Assembly: GCA_002412495.1 (NCBI GenBank)
Contig: DHVE01000114.1
Location: 1-64,000, forward strand
Direction: 5' to 3'
DNA: 64,000 nucleotides
Source: Betaproteobacteria bacterium UBA5216
GTDB lineage: Bacteria; Pseudomonadota; Gammaproteobacteria; Burkholderiales; SG8-41
Shown here: positions 1 through 9,421 of the stretch, one piece after another
Layout: every line of letters begins with the position of its first letter
How positions within the stretch are numbered: the first letter of the stretch is position 1
Position numbers and translations under genes: made by a program
The notes under the pieces: model-generated
Told to the model about the DNA's origin: nothing
Seen by the model: the letters and a program-made list of their open reading frames with translations, nothing else
Database searches by the model: none

Positions 1-3000
1 GTGGCCACCACCCTGCTCACGCTGGGGCTGGTGATCGCGGGCGCGATCGCTTTCAAACTGCTGCCGGTGGCGCCGCTGCCGCAGGTGGATTTTCCGACGA
101 TTTCGGTGTCGGCCGCGTTGCCCGGCGCCAGCCCGGAAACCATGGCGGCCACGGTGGCGACGCCACTGGAACGCGCACTCGGCAAGATCGCCGGCGTTAC
201 CGAGATCACCTCGTCGAGTTCGCTCGGCAACACGCGCGTGACGCTGCAATTCGATTTGAGCCGCGACATCGACGGCGCGGCGCGCGAGGTGCAGGCGGCG
301 ATCAATGCCTCGCGCTCGGAGCTGCCGAGCAGTCTGCCGCGCAATCCAACCTATCGCAAAATCAATCCGGCCGATGCGCCGATCATGATCATCGCGCTCA
401 CCTCGGAGACCTTTGATCGCGGGCAGATGTACGATATTTCCACCACCATCCTCGGCGAAAAGCTCTCACAGGTGAAGGGCATCGGCCAGGTGACGGTGAG
501 CGGCAGTTCGCTGCCGGCCGTGCGCGTGGAGGCCAACCCGGCGGCACTGAACAAATACGGCATCGGCCTTGATGAAGTGCGCAACACCATCAATAACAAC
601 AACGCCAACCGGCCTAAGGGCGTGGTGGAAGAAGGCGACAAGCAATGGCAGATCTACGCCAATGACCAGTCGCTGACGGCGGCGGATTACGCACCGCTGA
701 TCGTGGCGTATCGCAATGGCGCACCGGTGCGGCTGTCGGAAGTCGCGGAGGTCATCGATTCGGTGCAGGATCTGCGCAATGCCGGCATTTCCAACGGCAA
801 GCCGGCAGTGCTGGTGATCATGTACCGTCAGCCGGGCGCCAACATTATCGAAACCGCCGACCGCGTACGCGCGGTGCTGCCGCAGTTGCAGGCCTCCATA
901 CCAGCCGCGATAGAGCTGAATGTGGTGCTGGAGCGCACCACCACCATCCGCGCGTCGCTTAATGAAATCGAGCGCACGCTGCTGATTTCGATGGGCTTGG
1001 TGATCATGGTGGTATTTATTTTTCTGCGTAACTGGCGCGCCACGCTGATCCCCAGCATAGCCGTGCCGGTGTCGCTGATTGGCACCTTCAGCGTGATGTA
1101 TCTGTGCGGGTACAGCCTGAACAATCTGTCGCTGATGGCCATCACCATCGCCACCGGCTTCGTGGTCGATGACGCCATCGTGGTGCTGGAAAACGTCTCG
1201 CGCCACATTGAAAAAGGCGTGGCGCCGTTCAGGGCGGCGTTGCTGGGGGTGAAGGAGGTGGGCTTCACCGTGGTATCGATCAGCATTTCGCTGATCGCGG
1301 TGTTCATCCCGATTCTGATGATGGGCGGCATCGTCGGACGCTTGTTCCGTGAATTCGCGGTCACGCTGTCGGTGGCGATCCTGGTGTCGATGGTGGTGTC
1401 GCTCACCACCACGCCGATGATGTGCGCCCGACTGCTGAAGCCGCGCAGCGACGAAGGGCATGGGCGCCTCTACCACTGGAGCGAGGGGGTGTTTAACTGG
1501 ATATTGCGCGGCTACGAGCGTTCGCTGGCTTTTGCGCTGCGGCACCCGCTGCTGGTGATGCTGGCGCTGGGTGCGACCATCGGCCTGAATATCTATTTGT
1601 ACACCATCGTGCCCAAGGGGTTCTTCCCGCAGCAGGATACCGGCCGCATGGTCGGTTCATTGCAGGCCGATCAGGCGAGTTCGTTTCAGGCGGTGCGGGT
1701 CAAGCTGGCGGATTTCATCACCATTATCCAGGCGGATCCGGCGGTGGAAAGCGTCACCGGCTTCACTGGCGGCGGCGCGCGCAATGGCGGCTTCATGTTT
1801 ATTTCGCTCAAGCCGCTGCGGGAGCGCAAGATGTCGGTGGATCAGGTGATCGCGCGCCTGCGGCCCAAGCTGGGCGCGGTGGCGGGCGCGAGCCTGTTTC
1901 TGAATCCGGTGCAGGACATCCGCATCGGTGGACGGCAGAGCAACACCGCCTATCAATTCACGCTGCGTTCCGACAGTATCGAGGACTTGCGCACATGGAC
2001 GCCGCGGCTGGAACGTGCCCTGCGCGACGCGCCGGAGCTTGCCGACATCAATTCCGATCAACAGGTGCGCGGCTTGCAAACCACGCTGACCATCGATCGG
2101 GCCACGGCCGCGCGGCTCGGCATTACCATTCGCGCCATCGACACCGCACTGAATCTTGCGTTTGGGCAGGCACAGGTATCGACCATCTATACCTCGCTCA
2201 ACCAGTATCGCGTGGTGCTTGAAGTAGCGCCCCAGCACTGGCAAGGCCCGGAATCGCTGGAAAAAATATACGTGCTGTCGCCGGTCAAGGGACAAATTCC
2301 GCTGTCTTCCATTTCGCGCTATGAGTTCACCAATACCGCGCTGGCGGTAAATCATCAGGGGCAGTTCGCGGCATCGACCATTTCGTTCAATCTGCCTGAA
2401 GGGGTGTCGTTGTCGGACGCGGTGCGGGTGACCAACGACGCCATGGCGCGCATCGGCGTGCCCTCCACCATCTATGGTAGTTTTCAGGGCACAGCGCGCG
2501 CGTTCCAGGCGTCGCTCGACAGCCAGCCGTGGCTGATACTCGCGGCACTGATCACGGTGTATATCGTGCTCGGCGTGCTGTATGAGAGCACCATCCACCC
2601 GATCACCATTCTTTCGACGCTGCCGTCGGCGGGCGTGGGCGCGCTGCTGGCGCTGATGCTGTTCAAATCGGAATTCAACATCATCGCGCTGATCGGCGTG
2701 ATTCTGCTGATTGGCATCGTGAAAAAGAATGCGATCATGATGATCGACTTTGCCATCGAAGCCGAGCGGCGCGACAACCTCTCGCCGCGCGACGCGATTT
2801 TTCGGGCGTGTGTGCTGCGCTTCCGTCCGATCATGATGACGACCATGGCGGCGCTGCTGGGAGCGATTCCGCTGGCGATCGGCAGTGGCGACGGCGCGGA
2901 AATGCGTACGCCGCTCGGCATCTCCATTGTGGGCGGGCTGGTGATGAGCCAGATCCTCACGCTCTACACCACGCCGGTGGTGTACCTGTATCTCGACCGT

Positions 3001-3069
3001 TTCCGGTTGTGGTGCTTGCGGCTGCGGCGCAAACCGGCGGCGCTTACTGTTGTGGAAGAAGGGCGATGA
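1..3069 (+). CDS. RND efflux pump inner-membrane permease (MdtB/MdtC-like), 5' partial
   Basis: Proton-driven inner-membrane pump of the HAE-1 RND family, which exports drugs or other hydrophobic compounds through a periplasmic adaptor and an outer-membrane channel. The 1022 visible residues begin inside the first membrane helix; by comparison with MdtB/MdtC, about a dozen N-terminal residues lie before the window, so the GTG at base 1 is probably an internal valine. The TM4 proton-relay pair is present (D390-D391 in a VVDDAIVVLEN context), as is the TM10 lysine (K908/K909, GIVKKNAIMMIDF). The frame ends in TGA overlapping the ATG of the next gene, the outer-membrane partner. The adaptor gene is not in the window and is probably upstream. 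The substrate cannot be read from sequence. Confidence 0.93.
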   Translation: MATTLLTLGLVIAGAIAFKLLPVAPLPQVDFPTISVSAALPGASPETMAATVATPLERALGKIAGVTEITSSSSLGNTRVTLQFDLSRDIDGAAREVQAAINASRSELPSSLPRNPTYRKINPADAPIMIIALTSETFDRGQMYDISTTILGEKLSQVKGIGQVTVSGSSLPAVRVEANPAALNKYGIGLDEVRNTINNNNANRPKGVVEEGDKQWQIYANDQSLTAADYAPLIVAYRNGAPVRLSEVAEVIDSVQDLRNAGISNGKPAVLVIMYRQPGANIIETADRVRAVLPQLQASIPAAIELNVVLERTTTIRASLNEIERTLLISMGLVIMVVFIFLRNWRATLIPSIAVPVSLIGTFSVMYLCGYSLNNLSLMAITIATGFVVDDAIVVLENVSRHIEKGVAPFRAALLGVKEVGFTVVSISISLIAVFIPILMMGGIVGRLFREFAVTLSVAILVSMVVSLTTTPMMCARLLKPRSDEGHGRLYHWSEGVFNWILRGYERSLAFALRHPLLVMLALGATIGLNIYLYTIVPKGFFPQQDTGRMVGSLQADQASSFQAVRVKLADFITIIQADPAVESVTGFTGGGARNGGFMFISLKPLRERKMSVDQVIARLRPKLGAVAGASLFLNPVQDIRIGGRQSNTAYQFTLRSDSIEDLRTWTPRLERALRDAPELADINSDQQVRGLQTTLTIDRATAARLGITIRAIDTALNLAFGQAQVSTIYTSLNQYRVVLEVAPQHWQGPESLEKIYVLSPVKGQIPLSSISRYEFTNTALAVNHQGQFAASTISFNLPEGVSLSDAVRVTNDAMARIGVPSTIYGSFQGTARAFQASLDSQPWLILAALITVYIVLGVLYESTIHPITILSTLPSAGVGALLALMLFKSEFNIIALIGVILLIGIVKKNAIMMIDFAIEAERRDNLSPRDAIFRACVLRFRPIMMTTMAALLGAIPLAIGSGDGAEMRTPLGISIVGGLVMSQILTLYTTPVVYLYLDRFRLWCLRLRRKPAALTVVEEGR

Positions 3070-4625
3070 ACGGCTCAAACATGGGTAAAAGTCAAAACAC
3101 CGCCGCAAAGGCGCAAAGGCGCAAAAGTACCGCACAGAAGGGCTTTGAATTTTCTTGCTCGGGGTTCTTCGCGCCTTTGCGCCTTTGCGGTAAGGCATTT
3201 CGGGGCTTGACGCCTGTCGTGATGTTATGCGGCGTCGCCGCATTGTTATCGGCGTGTGCCATGGGACCGAATTACCGCCGCCCACAGGTGGTTACGCCGC
3301 CCGCCTACAAGGAATTGAAAGACTGGAAAATCGCCGCGCCGCGCGATGGCGTGCCGCGCGGCAAATGGTGGATGGTTTTCAACGACGGGCAATTGAACGC
3401 GCTTGCTGACAAGCTTGAAAAATCCAATCTGGATTTACGCGTGGCCGAAGCGCAGTACCGCCGCGCACAGGCGCTCGTGGCGCAATCGCGGGCGGGTTTG
3501 TTCCCCGTGGTGACCGGCGAGGTTTCGGTCACGCGCAGCGGCTCCGCGTCGCGTGCGCCGGCCAACAACTATGATTTGTCCGCGCACGCGAGCTGGGACG
3601 CTGATTTATGGGGTCGTGTGCGGCGCGGCGTCGAAGCAAGCGAAGCCTCGGCTGCGGCGAGCGCCGCCGACGTGGAGTCCGCGCGCCTGCTGGTGCAATC
3701 GGAACTGGTATTGAACTACCTGCAACTGCGCGTGCTCGACACGCAGAAAAAGCTGCTCGACGAATCGTCGGCGGCCTTTGCCAAATCGCTGGAGCTGACG
3801 CAAAACCGCTACAAGGCCGGCATCGCCGGACGAGTGGACGTGGCGCAAGCCGAGGCGCAGCTCAAGAGCACGCAGGCGCAAGCCATCGACACCGGCGTGC
3901 AACGCGCGCAACTTGAACACGCCATCGCCGTGCTGCTCGGCGCATCCCCGGCGGAGTTTGCGCTGCCCGCCGTGCCGATCAAGGTGGCGATGCCGTCGAT
4001 ACCGGCGGGCTTGCCGTCGGATTTGTTGGAGCGACGGCCGGACATCGCGGCGGCGGAGCGGCGCGTGGAAGCCGCCAATGCGCAAATCGGCGTGGCGCAG
4101 GCGGCGTTTTTTCCGGCGCTTACCTTGTCCGCCAGCGGGGGGCTGGCCAGTTCCAGTTTCGCCCACTGGCTGAGTTTGCCCAGCCGCTTCTGGTCGCTGG
4201 GGCCGGCGCTGGCGCAATCGATCTTCGATGGCGGCTTGCGCAAATCGGTGAGCGATCAGGCCATCGCTTCTTACGATGCCAGCGTCGCCACCTATCGACA
4301 GACCGTGTTAAGCGCGTTCGCCGATGTTGAAGACAACCTCGCCGCGCTGCGCATCCTCGAACAGGAGGCGGCGGTGCAGACCGAGGCCGTGCGCGCCGCG
4401 CGCCTGTCGCTGGAACTCACGCTCAACCAATACAAGGCCGGCATTGTTAGCTACCTTAACGTGGTGACCGCACAGACCACGCTGCTGGGAAATGAACGCA
4501 CCGAGTTGTCGCTGCTCGGGCGGCGGCTCACGGCGGCGGCGCAACTGGTGCGTGCGCTGGGAGGCGGATGGACCGTGGAAGGCGGTGCGCCCGAAACCAG
4601 CGCCGGCAACAACACGGGAAAGTAA
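3066..4625 (+). CDS. RND efflux outer-membrane lipoprotein, NodT/OprM family
   Basis: Outer-membrane channel that completes the efflux system of the preceding permease. Two TolC-type repeats are visible, each with a NRYKAG or NQYKAG motif, plus the family hallmark LLERRPDIAAAE. A lipoprotein signal ends in LLSAC, with the lipidated Cys at residue 64 if translation starts at the ATG at 3066, which overlaps the upstream stop as ATGA. That long leader is odd, because its residues 13-42 or so are encoded by a palindromic repeat (3103-3190). Starts at TTG 3207, GTG 3219 or ATG 3222 would give a normal short lipoprotein signal and leave the repeat untranslated. The family and the stop are certain; the start is not. 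Confidence 0.9.
   Translation: MNGSNMGKSQNTAAKAQRRKSTAQKGFEFSCSGFFAPLRLCGKAFRGLTPVVMLCGVAALLSACAMGPNYRRPQVVTPPAYKELKDWKIAAPRDGVPRGKWWMVFNDGQLNALADKLEKSNLDLRVAEAQYRRAQALVAQSRAGLFPVVTGEVSVTRSGSASRAPANNYDLSAHASWDADLWGRVRRGVEASEASAAASAADVESARLLVQSELVLNYLQLRVLDTQKKLLDESSAAFAKSLELTQNRYKAGIAGRVDVAQAEAQLKSTQAQAIDTGVQRAQLEHAIAVLLGASPAEFALPAVPIKVAMPSIPAGLPSDLLERRPDIAAAERRVEAANAQIGVAQAAFFPALTLSASGGLASSSFAHWLSLPSRFWSLGPALAQSIFDGGLRKSVSDQAIASYDASVATYRQTVLSAFADVEDNLAALRILEQEAAVQTEAVRAARLSLELTLNQYKAGIVSYLNVVTAQTTLLGNERTELSLLGRRLTAAAQLVRALGGGWTVEGGAPETSAGNNTGK
3103..3190. repeat. Palindromic repeat with perfect 20-bp arms at the start of the efflux lipoprotein frame
   Basis: The arm at 3103-3122 (CCGCAAAGGCGCAAAGGCGC) is matched exactly in reverse complement at 3171-3190, with a 48-bp spacer. 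Each arm contains the unit GCAAAGGC twice. This resembles a widespread class of environmental-bacterial intergenic palindromes. Here it stays in frame and is read as protein if the upstream ATG is used. Confidence 0.85.
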
Positions 4626-4644
4626 CTGGAAAACAAGAAGCGGA

Positions 4645-5778
4645 TTACTTGACCAGCAGATTCACCAGCACTTGCCGATAAATATTTTTCAGCGGCTCGA
4701 TTTCATCCACGCCCACGCATTCGTTGAGCTTGTGAATCGTCGCATTGGTCGGCCCGAACTCCACCACCTGTGGGCAGATGTCGGCGATAAAGCGGCCGTC
4801 CGAGGTGCCGCCGGTCGTTGAAAGCTCGGTCTCCACGCCGGTGACGGTTTTGATCGCCTTGGCGATGGCGTCAACCAGATCGCCGCGCGCCGTCAAAAAC
4901 GGCCGGCCATCAACGCGCCAATCAAGGTCGTAGGTCACGCCGTGCCGATCCAGTATGTTGACCACGCGGGTTTGCAGCGACTCGGTACTGCTGGCGGTGG
5001 AATGGCGGAAGTTAAACCGCACGTGCGCCGCGCCGGGGATTACGTTGTTGGCGCCCGTGCCCGAATTGAAATTGGAAATCTGCCAGGTGGTCGGCGGAAA
5101 ATATTCGTTGCCGTTGTCCCATTTTGTTTGCGCGAGTTCGGCGATGGCCGAGGCGACTTCGTGTATGGGGTTGCGCGCCATGTCGGGATACGCCACATGG
5201 CCCTGAATGCCGTTTACCGTGAGAATGCCGGTGAGTGATCCGCGGCGTCCGTTCTTGATCATGTCGCCAAGTTTTTTTACGCTGGTCGGTTCGCCGACGA
5301 TGCAGTAATCGAGTTTTTCGCCGCGCTCGGCGAGCGCTTCCACCACGCGCACGGTGCCGTCGATGGCCGGGCCTTCTTCATCCGAGGTGAACATGACCGC
5401 CAGTGATCCCAGATGATCGGGATGTTCCTGGATGAACTCGCGTATCGCCACGACAAACGCCGCGAGCGAAGTTTTCATGTCCGCCGCACCGCGGCCGTAT
5501 AGCCAGCCGTCGCGGATGGTGGGCGTGAACGGGGCGGTTTTCCATTGATCGAGCGGGCCGGTCGGCACCACGTCGGTGTGGCCGGCAAAGCACACCAGCG
5601 GCCTCGCCGTGCCGCGCCGCGCCCACAAATTATCCACGCCGCCCATGCTGATTTTTTCGCACTTGAAACCCAGCGGTTCGAGGATGCCGATCAGCAGGTC
5701 AAGACAGCCTGCGTCCTCGGGCGACACCGAGTTGCGCGCGATTAACTGCTTGGTCAGTTCCAGCGTATTGATTTCCAC
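4645..5778 (-). CDS. dapE: Succinyl-diaminopimelate desuccinylase
   Basis: Cytoplasmic zinc enzyme of lysine and peptidoglycan precursor synthesis. It hydrolyses N-succinyl-LL-diaminopimelate to LL-diaminopimelate and succinate. The M20 peptidase signature is complete: H67 and D69 (AGHTDVVP), D100 (RGAADMKTS), the catalytic pair E134-E135 (SDEEGP), E163 (VGEPTS) and a C-terminal metal His near residue 350 (ATIHKLNE). At 377 residues it is the normal family length. It converges on the efflux gene with a 19-bp gap and diverges from the dehydrogenase at 5860. It is the one clear housekeeping gene in the window. Typical dapD/dapC neighbours would lie elsewhere. Confidence 0.96.
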   Translation of the reverse strand: MEINTLELTKQLIARNSVSPEDAGCLDLLIGILEPLGFKCEKISMGGVDNLWARRGTARPLVCFAGHTDVVPTGPLDQWKTAPFTPTIRDGWLYGRGAADMKTSLAAFVVAIREFIQEHPDHLGSLAVMFTSDEEGPAIDGTVRVVEALAERGEKLDYCIVGEPTSVKKLGDMIKNGRRGSLTGILTVNGIQGHVAYPDMARNPIHEVASAIAELAQTKWDNGNEYFPPTTWQISNFNSGTGANNVIPGAAHVRFNFRHSTASSTESLQTRVVNILDRHGVTYDLDWRVDGRPFLTARGDLVDAIAKAIKTVTGVETELSTTGGTSDGRFIADICPQVVEFGPTNATIHKLNECVGVDEIEPLKNIYRQVLVNLLVK

Positions 5779-5816
5779 TTGCGAGTTCTCCTTGTTCCAT
5801 CGCGAATGGTATCAAA

Positions 5817-5835
5817 GTGCGGGTAAAATCCGCAC
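5817..5835. promoter_or_regulatory. Small palindrome between divergent genes
   Basis: GTGCGG and CCGCAC, separated by 7 A/T-rich bases, form a perfect 6-bp inverted repeat in the 81-bp gap between dapE (reverse) and the 2-hydroxyacid dehydrogenase (forward). It could be an operator or part of a promoter. Position is the only support. Confidence 0.25.
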
Positions 5836-5859
5836 AACTTCCGCATCGTCGTCATTTCA

Positions 5860-6870
5860 ATGTCCTCCCAGCCCGCGCTATTGATGTCGCACGCCTGCCA
5901 CGCAATGTTCGGCGCCGAACTCGCTGCCGCGCTGGCACGCCTCTCGTTGCCGATGGATTTGTTGGTGCTGCCGGCGGACAAGGACGCGCGCGCCGCGGAA
6001 GCCGATGTCGCGCGTATCGAGGTGGCGTTTTTTTCGCAGGATGTTTTTCCGCATCATTCGCGGCAATTTTTTTCGGCGGTGCGCAAGGCGCCCCATCTCA
6101 AATGGCTGCATGCATTTAATGTCGGCGTCGATCATCCGATATACGCCGAGTTGCTGGAGCGTGGCGTGCGCGTCACGACATCCGCCGGGACCACGGCGGC
6201 GCCGATTGCGCAAACCGCGTTGACCGCCATGCTGATGCTGTCGCGCGGCTTCCCGCACTGGCAAAAGGCGCAACGCGAACATCGCTGGGATCCAGTGCGC
6301 CTGCAACAGTCGCCGCGTGATCTGCCGGGACAAACGGTGCTGGTGCTTGGCATGGGTCACATCGGCGCGGCGTTTTCACGACTCGCCAAGGCGCTCGGTC
6401 TGCACGTCATCGGCGTTCGGCGCGGCCCGCGCAAAGCGGACGATCCGGTGGACGAAATGCACGCGCCGGATCAACTCGATGCGTTGTTGCCGCGCGCCGA
6501 TTGGCTGATGCTCGCCTGTCCGCTGACCACGGAGACACGCAGGTTGATCACCGCGCGGCGCCTCTTGTTGCTACCCAATGGCGCGCACATCATCAACATC
6601 GCGCGCGGTGAAGTGATAGACGAAGCCGCGATGATTGCCGCGCTGCAAAGCGGCCATCTCGCCGGCGCGTATCTGGATGTGTTCGAGCAGGAGCCACTGC
6701 CCGCCACCTCGCCGTTGTGGGATTTGCCTAACGTACTCGTCACGCCGCACAATTCAACCAACTCGCGCGGCAATGAGCGGCGCGTGTTTGATTGTTTTGT
6801 CCGGATACTCGATCAATGGAAAAACCACGCGCCGCTGACCAACGAAGTATTTCGCACGGGAGTCAAATAA
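5860..6870 (+). CDS. D-isomer-specific 2-hydroxyacid dehydrogenase
   Basis: NAD(P)-dependent cytoplasmic oxidoreductase interconverting a 2-hydroxyacid and a 2-oxoacid. The Rossmann motif GMGHIG lies near residues 162-167. The catalytic set is present: Arg in NIARGEVID (about 246), Glu in DVFEQEPLP (about 275) and His in TPHNS (about 297). At 336 residues it matches the family. Its TAA stop shares one base with the ATG of the following Bug receptor, so the two are almost certainly co-transcribed. That suggests the receptor captures a hydroxy- or oxoacid used by this enzyme (inference). The specific substrate is not readable. Confidence 0.88.
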   Translation: MSSQPALLMSHACHAMFGAELAAALARLSLPMDLLVLPADKDARAAEADVARIEVAFFSQDVFPHHSRQFFSAVRKAPHLKWLHAFNVGVDHPIYAELLERGVRVTTSAGTTAAPIAQTALTAMLMLSRGFPHWQKAQREHRWDPVRLQQSPRDLPGQTVLVLGMGHIGAAFSRLAKALGLHVIGVRRGPRKADDPVDEMHAPDQLDALLPRADWLMLACPLTTETRRLITARRLLLLPNGAHIINIARGEVIDEAAMIAALQSGHLAGAYLDVFEQEPLPATSPLWDLPNVLVTPHNSTNSRGNERRVFDCFVRILDQWKNHAPLTNEVFRTGVK

Positions 6871-7832
6871 TGCAATTAAAACAAGTTCTTACGGTGACTG
6901 CACTAATGGGCGCGGCCGCGGTCGCGCAGTCGCAGAATTATCCCGTGAAAACCGTGCGGGTCGTAGTGCCCTTCGTTGCCGGTGGCAACACGGATTTCAC
7001 CGGTCGCACCATCAGCGCCAAACTCACCGAGGCGTTGGGCCAACAGTTCGTGGTCGATAACCGTCCGGGCGGCTATACCAACATAGGCGCCGATTTTGTG
7101 GTGAAGTCGCCACCGGACGGCTACACCGTGTTGCTTGCCAGCGCGGCGAGTGCGATTAACGTCGCGGTGGTGGCGAAAATGCCGTTTGATCTGCAACGCG
7201 ATCTCGCGCCGGTGGTGCTGTGCGTGAAAGGCGCCAACGTACTGGTGGTTCATCCGGCATTGCCCGCAAAAAATCTCAAGGAACTCATCGCGCTGGCCAA
7301 GGCGCGGCCGGGGCAACTGAACTACGGCTCGTCGGGCATCGCCAGTTCCAATCACATGGCCGGTGAACAGCTTGCACACGTGGCGGGAATCAAAATTACC
7401 CATGTGCCGTATAAAGGCAACGCGCCCGCGATGACCGATCTCATCGGTGGCCACATCGAAATGAACATCAGCGGCGTGCCGATCTTGGTGCCGCACATCA
7501 AGAGCGCACGCGTGCGCGCCGTTGGTATTGCCAGCCTCAAACGTTTCCCGGCAATTCCCGAGGTGCAAACGTTCGACGAACAGGGACTCAAGGGTTTCGA
7601 GGCATCCACCTGGTTTGGCCTTTTCGCGCCGGCGAAGACGCCGCGTGACATCATCAACAAGCTCAATGTCGAGGTTGGCAAAGCACTGGCCAGCAAGGAC
7701 ATCCAGGATCGTTACATGGTCGAGGGACTTGAACCGCAAGGCAGATCCCCCGAAGATTTTGCAAAATTCGTGGCGTCGGAAATCGCGCTCTATGCCCGCC
7801 TTGCCAAGGCTGCCAATCTGCCCAAGTTGTAA
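6870..7832 (+). CDS. Bug/TctC-family periplasmic solute-binding protein
   Basis: Periplasmic receptor of the Bug (TctC) family, which binds carboxylates and related small acids, classically for a TctAB membrane pair. A Sec signal is visible (basic MQLKQ, hydrophobic stretch, cleavage near AVAQSQ at residue 20). Family blocks follow in order: YPVKTVRVVVPF, VVDNRPGG, PDGYTVLLAS, HVPYKG and an EVQTFDEQGLKGFE block. It is 320 residues long. The ATG at 6870 overlaps the stop of the upstream dehydrogenase, which argues for translational coupling and against the longer in-frame start. No transporter membrane subunit is nearby. Ligand unknown. Confidence 0.9.
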   Translation: MQLKQVLTVTALMGAAAVAQSQNYPVKTVRVVVPFVAGGNTDFTGRTISAKLTEALGQQFVVDNRPGGYTNIGADFVVKSPPDGYTVLLASAASAINVAVVAKMPFDLQRDLAPVVLCVKGANVLVVHPALPAKNLKELIALAKARPGQLNYGSSGIASSNHMAGEQLAHVAGIKITHVPYKGNAPAMTDLIGGHIEMNISGVPILVPHIKSARVRAVGIASLKRFPAIPEVQTFDEQGLKGFEASTWFGLFAPAKTPRDIINKLNVEVGKALASKDIQDRYMVEGLEPQGRSPEDFAKFVASEIALYARLAKAANLPKL

Positions 7833-7863
7833 TTCCAGCGTTATTCAACATTGAGGAGCCCGC

Positions 7864-8211
7864 ATGCGTATCCATAACCTGTACACCGACGAAAAAGGCG
7901 AATCCCATTTTCGCGATATTGAAGTCGAATGGTCCGAAGAGCGGCGCGGCAGCCGGCTGTCGAAACGCTTTCCGGCGACCGGCATCATTTTTCGCGAAAC
8001 CAAGCCCGAGAACACCGTCGATTGGCATACCGCGCCGCGCCGTCAATACATCGTGAATCTCGAATCGGGCGTCAAGATCACCGCCAGCGACGGTGAAAGC
8101 CGGGTCATCTGCACGGGCGAGGTTCTGCTGGTGGAGGACACCACCGGCAAGGGGCACGTGTCGCAGGGACTGGGGGCGTTGCGGCGCAGTTTGTTCATAC
8201 CTATCGAATAG
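7864..8211 (+). CDS. Small cupin-like protein
   Basis: A 115-residue single-domain protein that looks like a small bacterial cupin. Conserved-looking blocks are PATGIIFRETKP, the histidine-containing DWHTAPRRQYIVNLE and a C-terminal VLLVEDTTGKGH that would form the second cupin strand set. It has no signal peptide, so it is probably cytoplasmic. A GAGGA ribosome site stands 5 bases before the ATG. It sits between a Bug receptor and the acyl-CoA dehydrogenase pair, reading the same way, and probably belongs to the same transcript. The enzymatic or binding role is unknown; the cupin assignment is from motif shape only. Confidence 0.75.
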   Translation: MRIHNLYTDEKGESHFRDIEVEWSEERRGSRLSKRFPATGIIFRETKPENTVDWHTAPRRQYIVNLESGVKITASDGESRVICTGEVLLVEDTTGKGHVSQGLGALRRSLFIPIE

Positions 8212-8242
8212 ATCGCCGTTTATTGGCGCGTGGCTGGCTGAC

Positions 8243-9421
8243 GTGTTCTTCGAAAACATAGATTTCTCGGCGCTGGAATTGCCGCAAGCAGCACGCAAGC
8301 TGCGCGATGACGTGCGCGCGTTTCTGCAGCAGGAACTCGCCGCCGGCAGCTATACACCGCACCTGGGCCACGCAGAGTTTGACAGCGCGTTTACGAAAAA
8401 AGTCGCGGCGCGCGGCTGGATCGGTTTGACCTGGCCCAAACAATACGGCGGGCAGGAACGCTCGTATCTCGAACGATTTGTGGTGACCGAAGAAATGCTG
8501 GCGTTCGCCGCCCCGTGCGCGGCGCATTGGTTCGGCGACCGGCAGACCGGGCCGAGCTTGTTGCGCTACGGCAGCGAATTTCTGAAGCAAAAATACCTGC
8601 CGGGCATCACGCGCGGCGAAATAGCCTTTGCACTGGGCATGAGCGAGCCGGGTTCCGGTTCCGATCTCGCGTCGGTGCGTACGCGTGCGGAAAAAGTGGC
8701 GGGTGGCTGGCGCGTCACCGGGCAAAAAGTGTGGACGAGCTGGGCGCACAAGGCGGATGCGTTTTTTGTGTTGTGCCGCACCGCGCCGTTGACCGATGAC
8801 CGGCACGCGGGGCTGTCGCAACTGGTGATCGATATCAAAACCTCGCCGGGCGTGACGGTGCGCCCGATTCGTTTCATGAGCGGTGAGCATCATTTCAACG
8901 AAGTGTTTCTCGACAATGTGTTCGTGCCGGACAGCCACGTGGTCGGCGAAGTGGGGCAGGGCTGGAAGCAGATCACCTCCGAACTCGCTCTGGAGCGTAG
9001 CGGGCCGGAGCGGTTCATGACGACGTTTCCGCTGCTGGTGGAATTGATCCGGCGCCTTGGCAAGAGCGATGACGCGCGCGCCCAAGAGATGGTGGGCCGC
9101 CTCACCGCGCGACTGTGGACGTTGCGGCGCATGTCGCTGGCGATTGCGCTGGCGCTTGATCCGTCGTCCGGCAAGCAAGGCGCGGTCGATCTCGGCACCG
9201 AGGCCGCGCTGGTGAAAGACATGGGCACGTTTTACGAGCGCGAGATCGTTGATGCCGCGCGACTGCTGGTGGCGTTGGAGCCAACGCTGGATGCCGATGA
9301 CACCTTCGAGCGCTTCCTCGCGCAGTGCGTGGTGAATGCGCCGGTTTCCACCATCCGCGGCGGCACCACGCAGGTGTTGCGTACGTTGATTGCGCGGCGT
9401 TTGCTGGGGGCGTTGAAATGA
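8243..9421 (+). CDS. Acyl-CoA dehydrogenase family protein, probable alpha partner of a heteromeric enzyme
   Basis: Flavoprotein of the acyl-CoA dehydrogenase superfamily, oxidising an acyl-CoA to the 2-enoyl-CoA. It has the middle-domain flavin/substrate blocks GMSEPGSGSDLASV and WRVTGQKVWTSWAHKAD, and the C-terminal block TIRGGTTQVLRTLIARRLLG. The R-x-QFG helix that normally contacts the flavin of the neighbouring subunit is missing, and the equivalent region reads ERSGPERFMTT. The next gene carries that motif, so the two look like complementary subunits. The start is GTG 8243, because the frame further upstream runs through the cupin gene; the ribosome site is weak. The stop overlaps the next start as ATGA. 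392 residues. Confidence 0.88.
   Translation: MFFENIDFSALELPQAARKLRDDVRAFLQQELAAGSYTPHLGHAEFDSAFTKKVAARGWIGLTWPKQYGGQERSYLERFVVTEEMLAFAAPCAAHWFGDRQTGPSLLRYGSEFLKQKYLPGITRGEIAFALGMSEPGSGSDLASVRTRAEKVAGGWRVTGQKVWTSWAHKADAFFVLCRTAPLTDDRHAGLSQLVIDIKTSPGVTVRPIRFMSGEHHFNEVFLDNVFVPDSHVVGEVGQGWKQITSELALERSGPERFMTTFPLLVELIRRLGKSDDARAQEMVGRLTARLWTLRRMSLAIALALDPSSGKQGAVDLGTEAALVKDMGTFYEREIVDAARLLVALEPTLDADDTFERFLAQCVVNAPVSTIRGGTTQVLRTLIARRLLGALK

Noticed and set aside
466..1545. 359-residue open frame on the - strand
   Set aside because: Antisense shadow of the RND permease with the same His/Arg-rich pattern.
2808..3065. Upstream extension of the efflux lipoprotein frame
   Set aside because: It overlaps the end of the permease gene out of frame and encodes non-homologous residues; the start was placed at or after 3066.
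1657..3285. 542-residue open frame on the - strand
   Set aside because: Antisense to the RND permease, with His/Arg/Gln-rich low-complexity translation and no family motif; not a gene.
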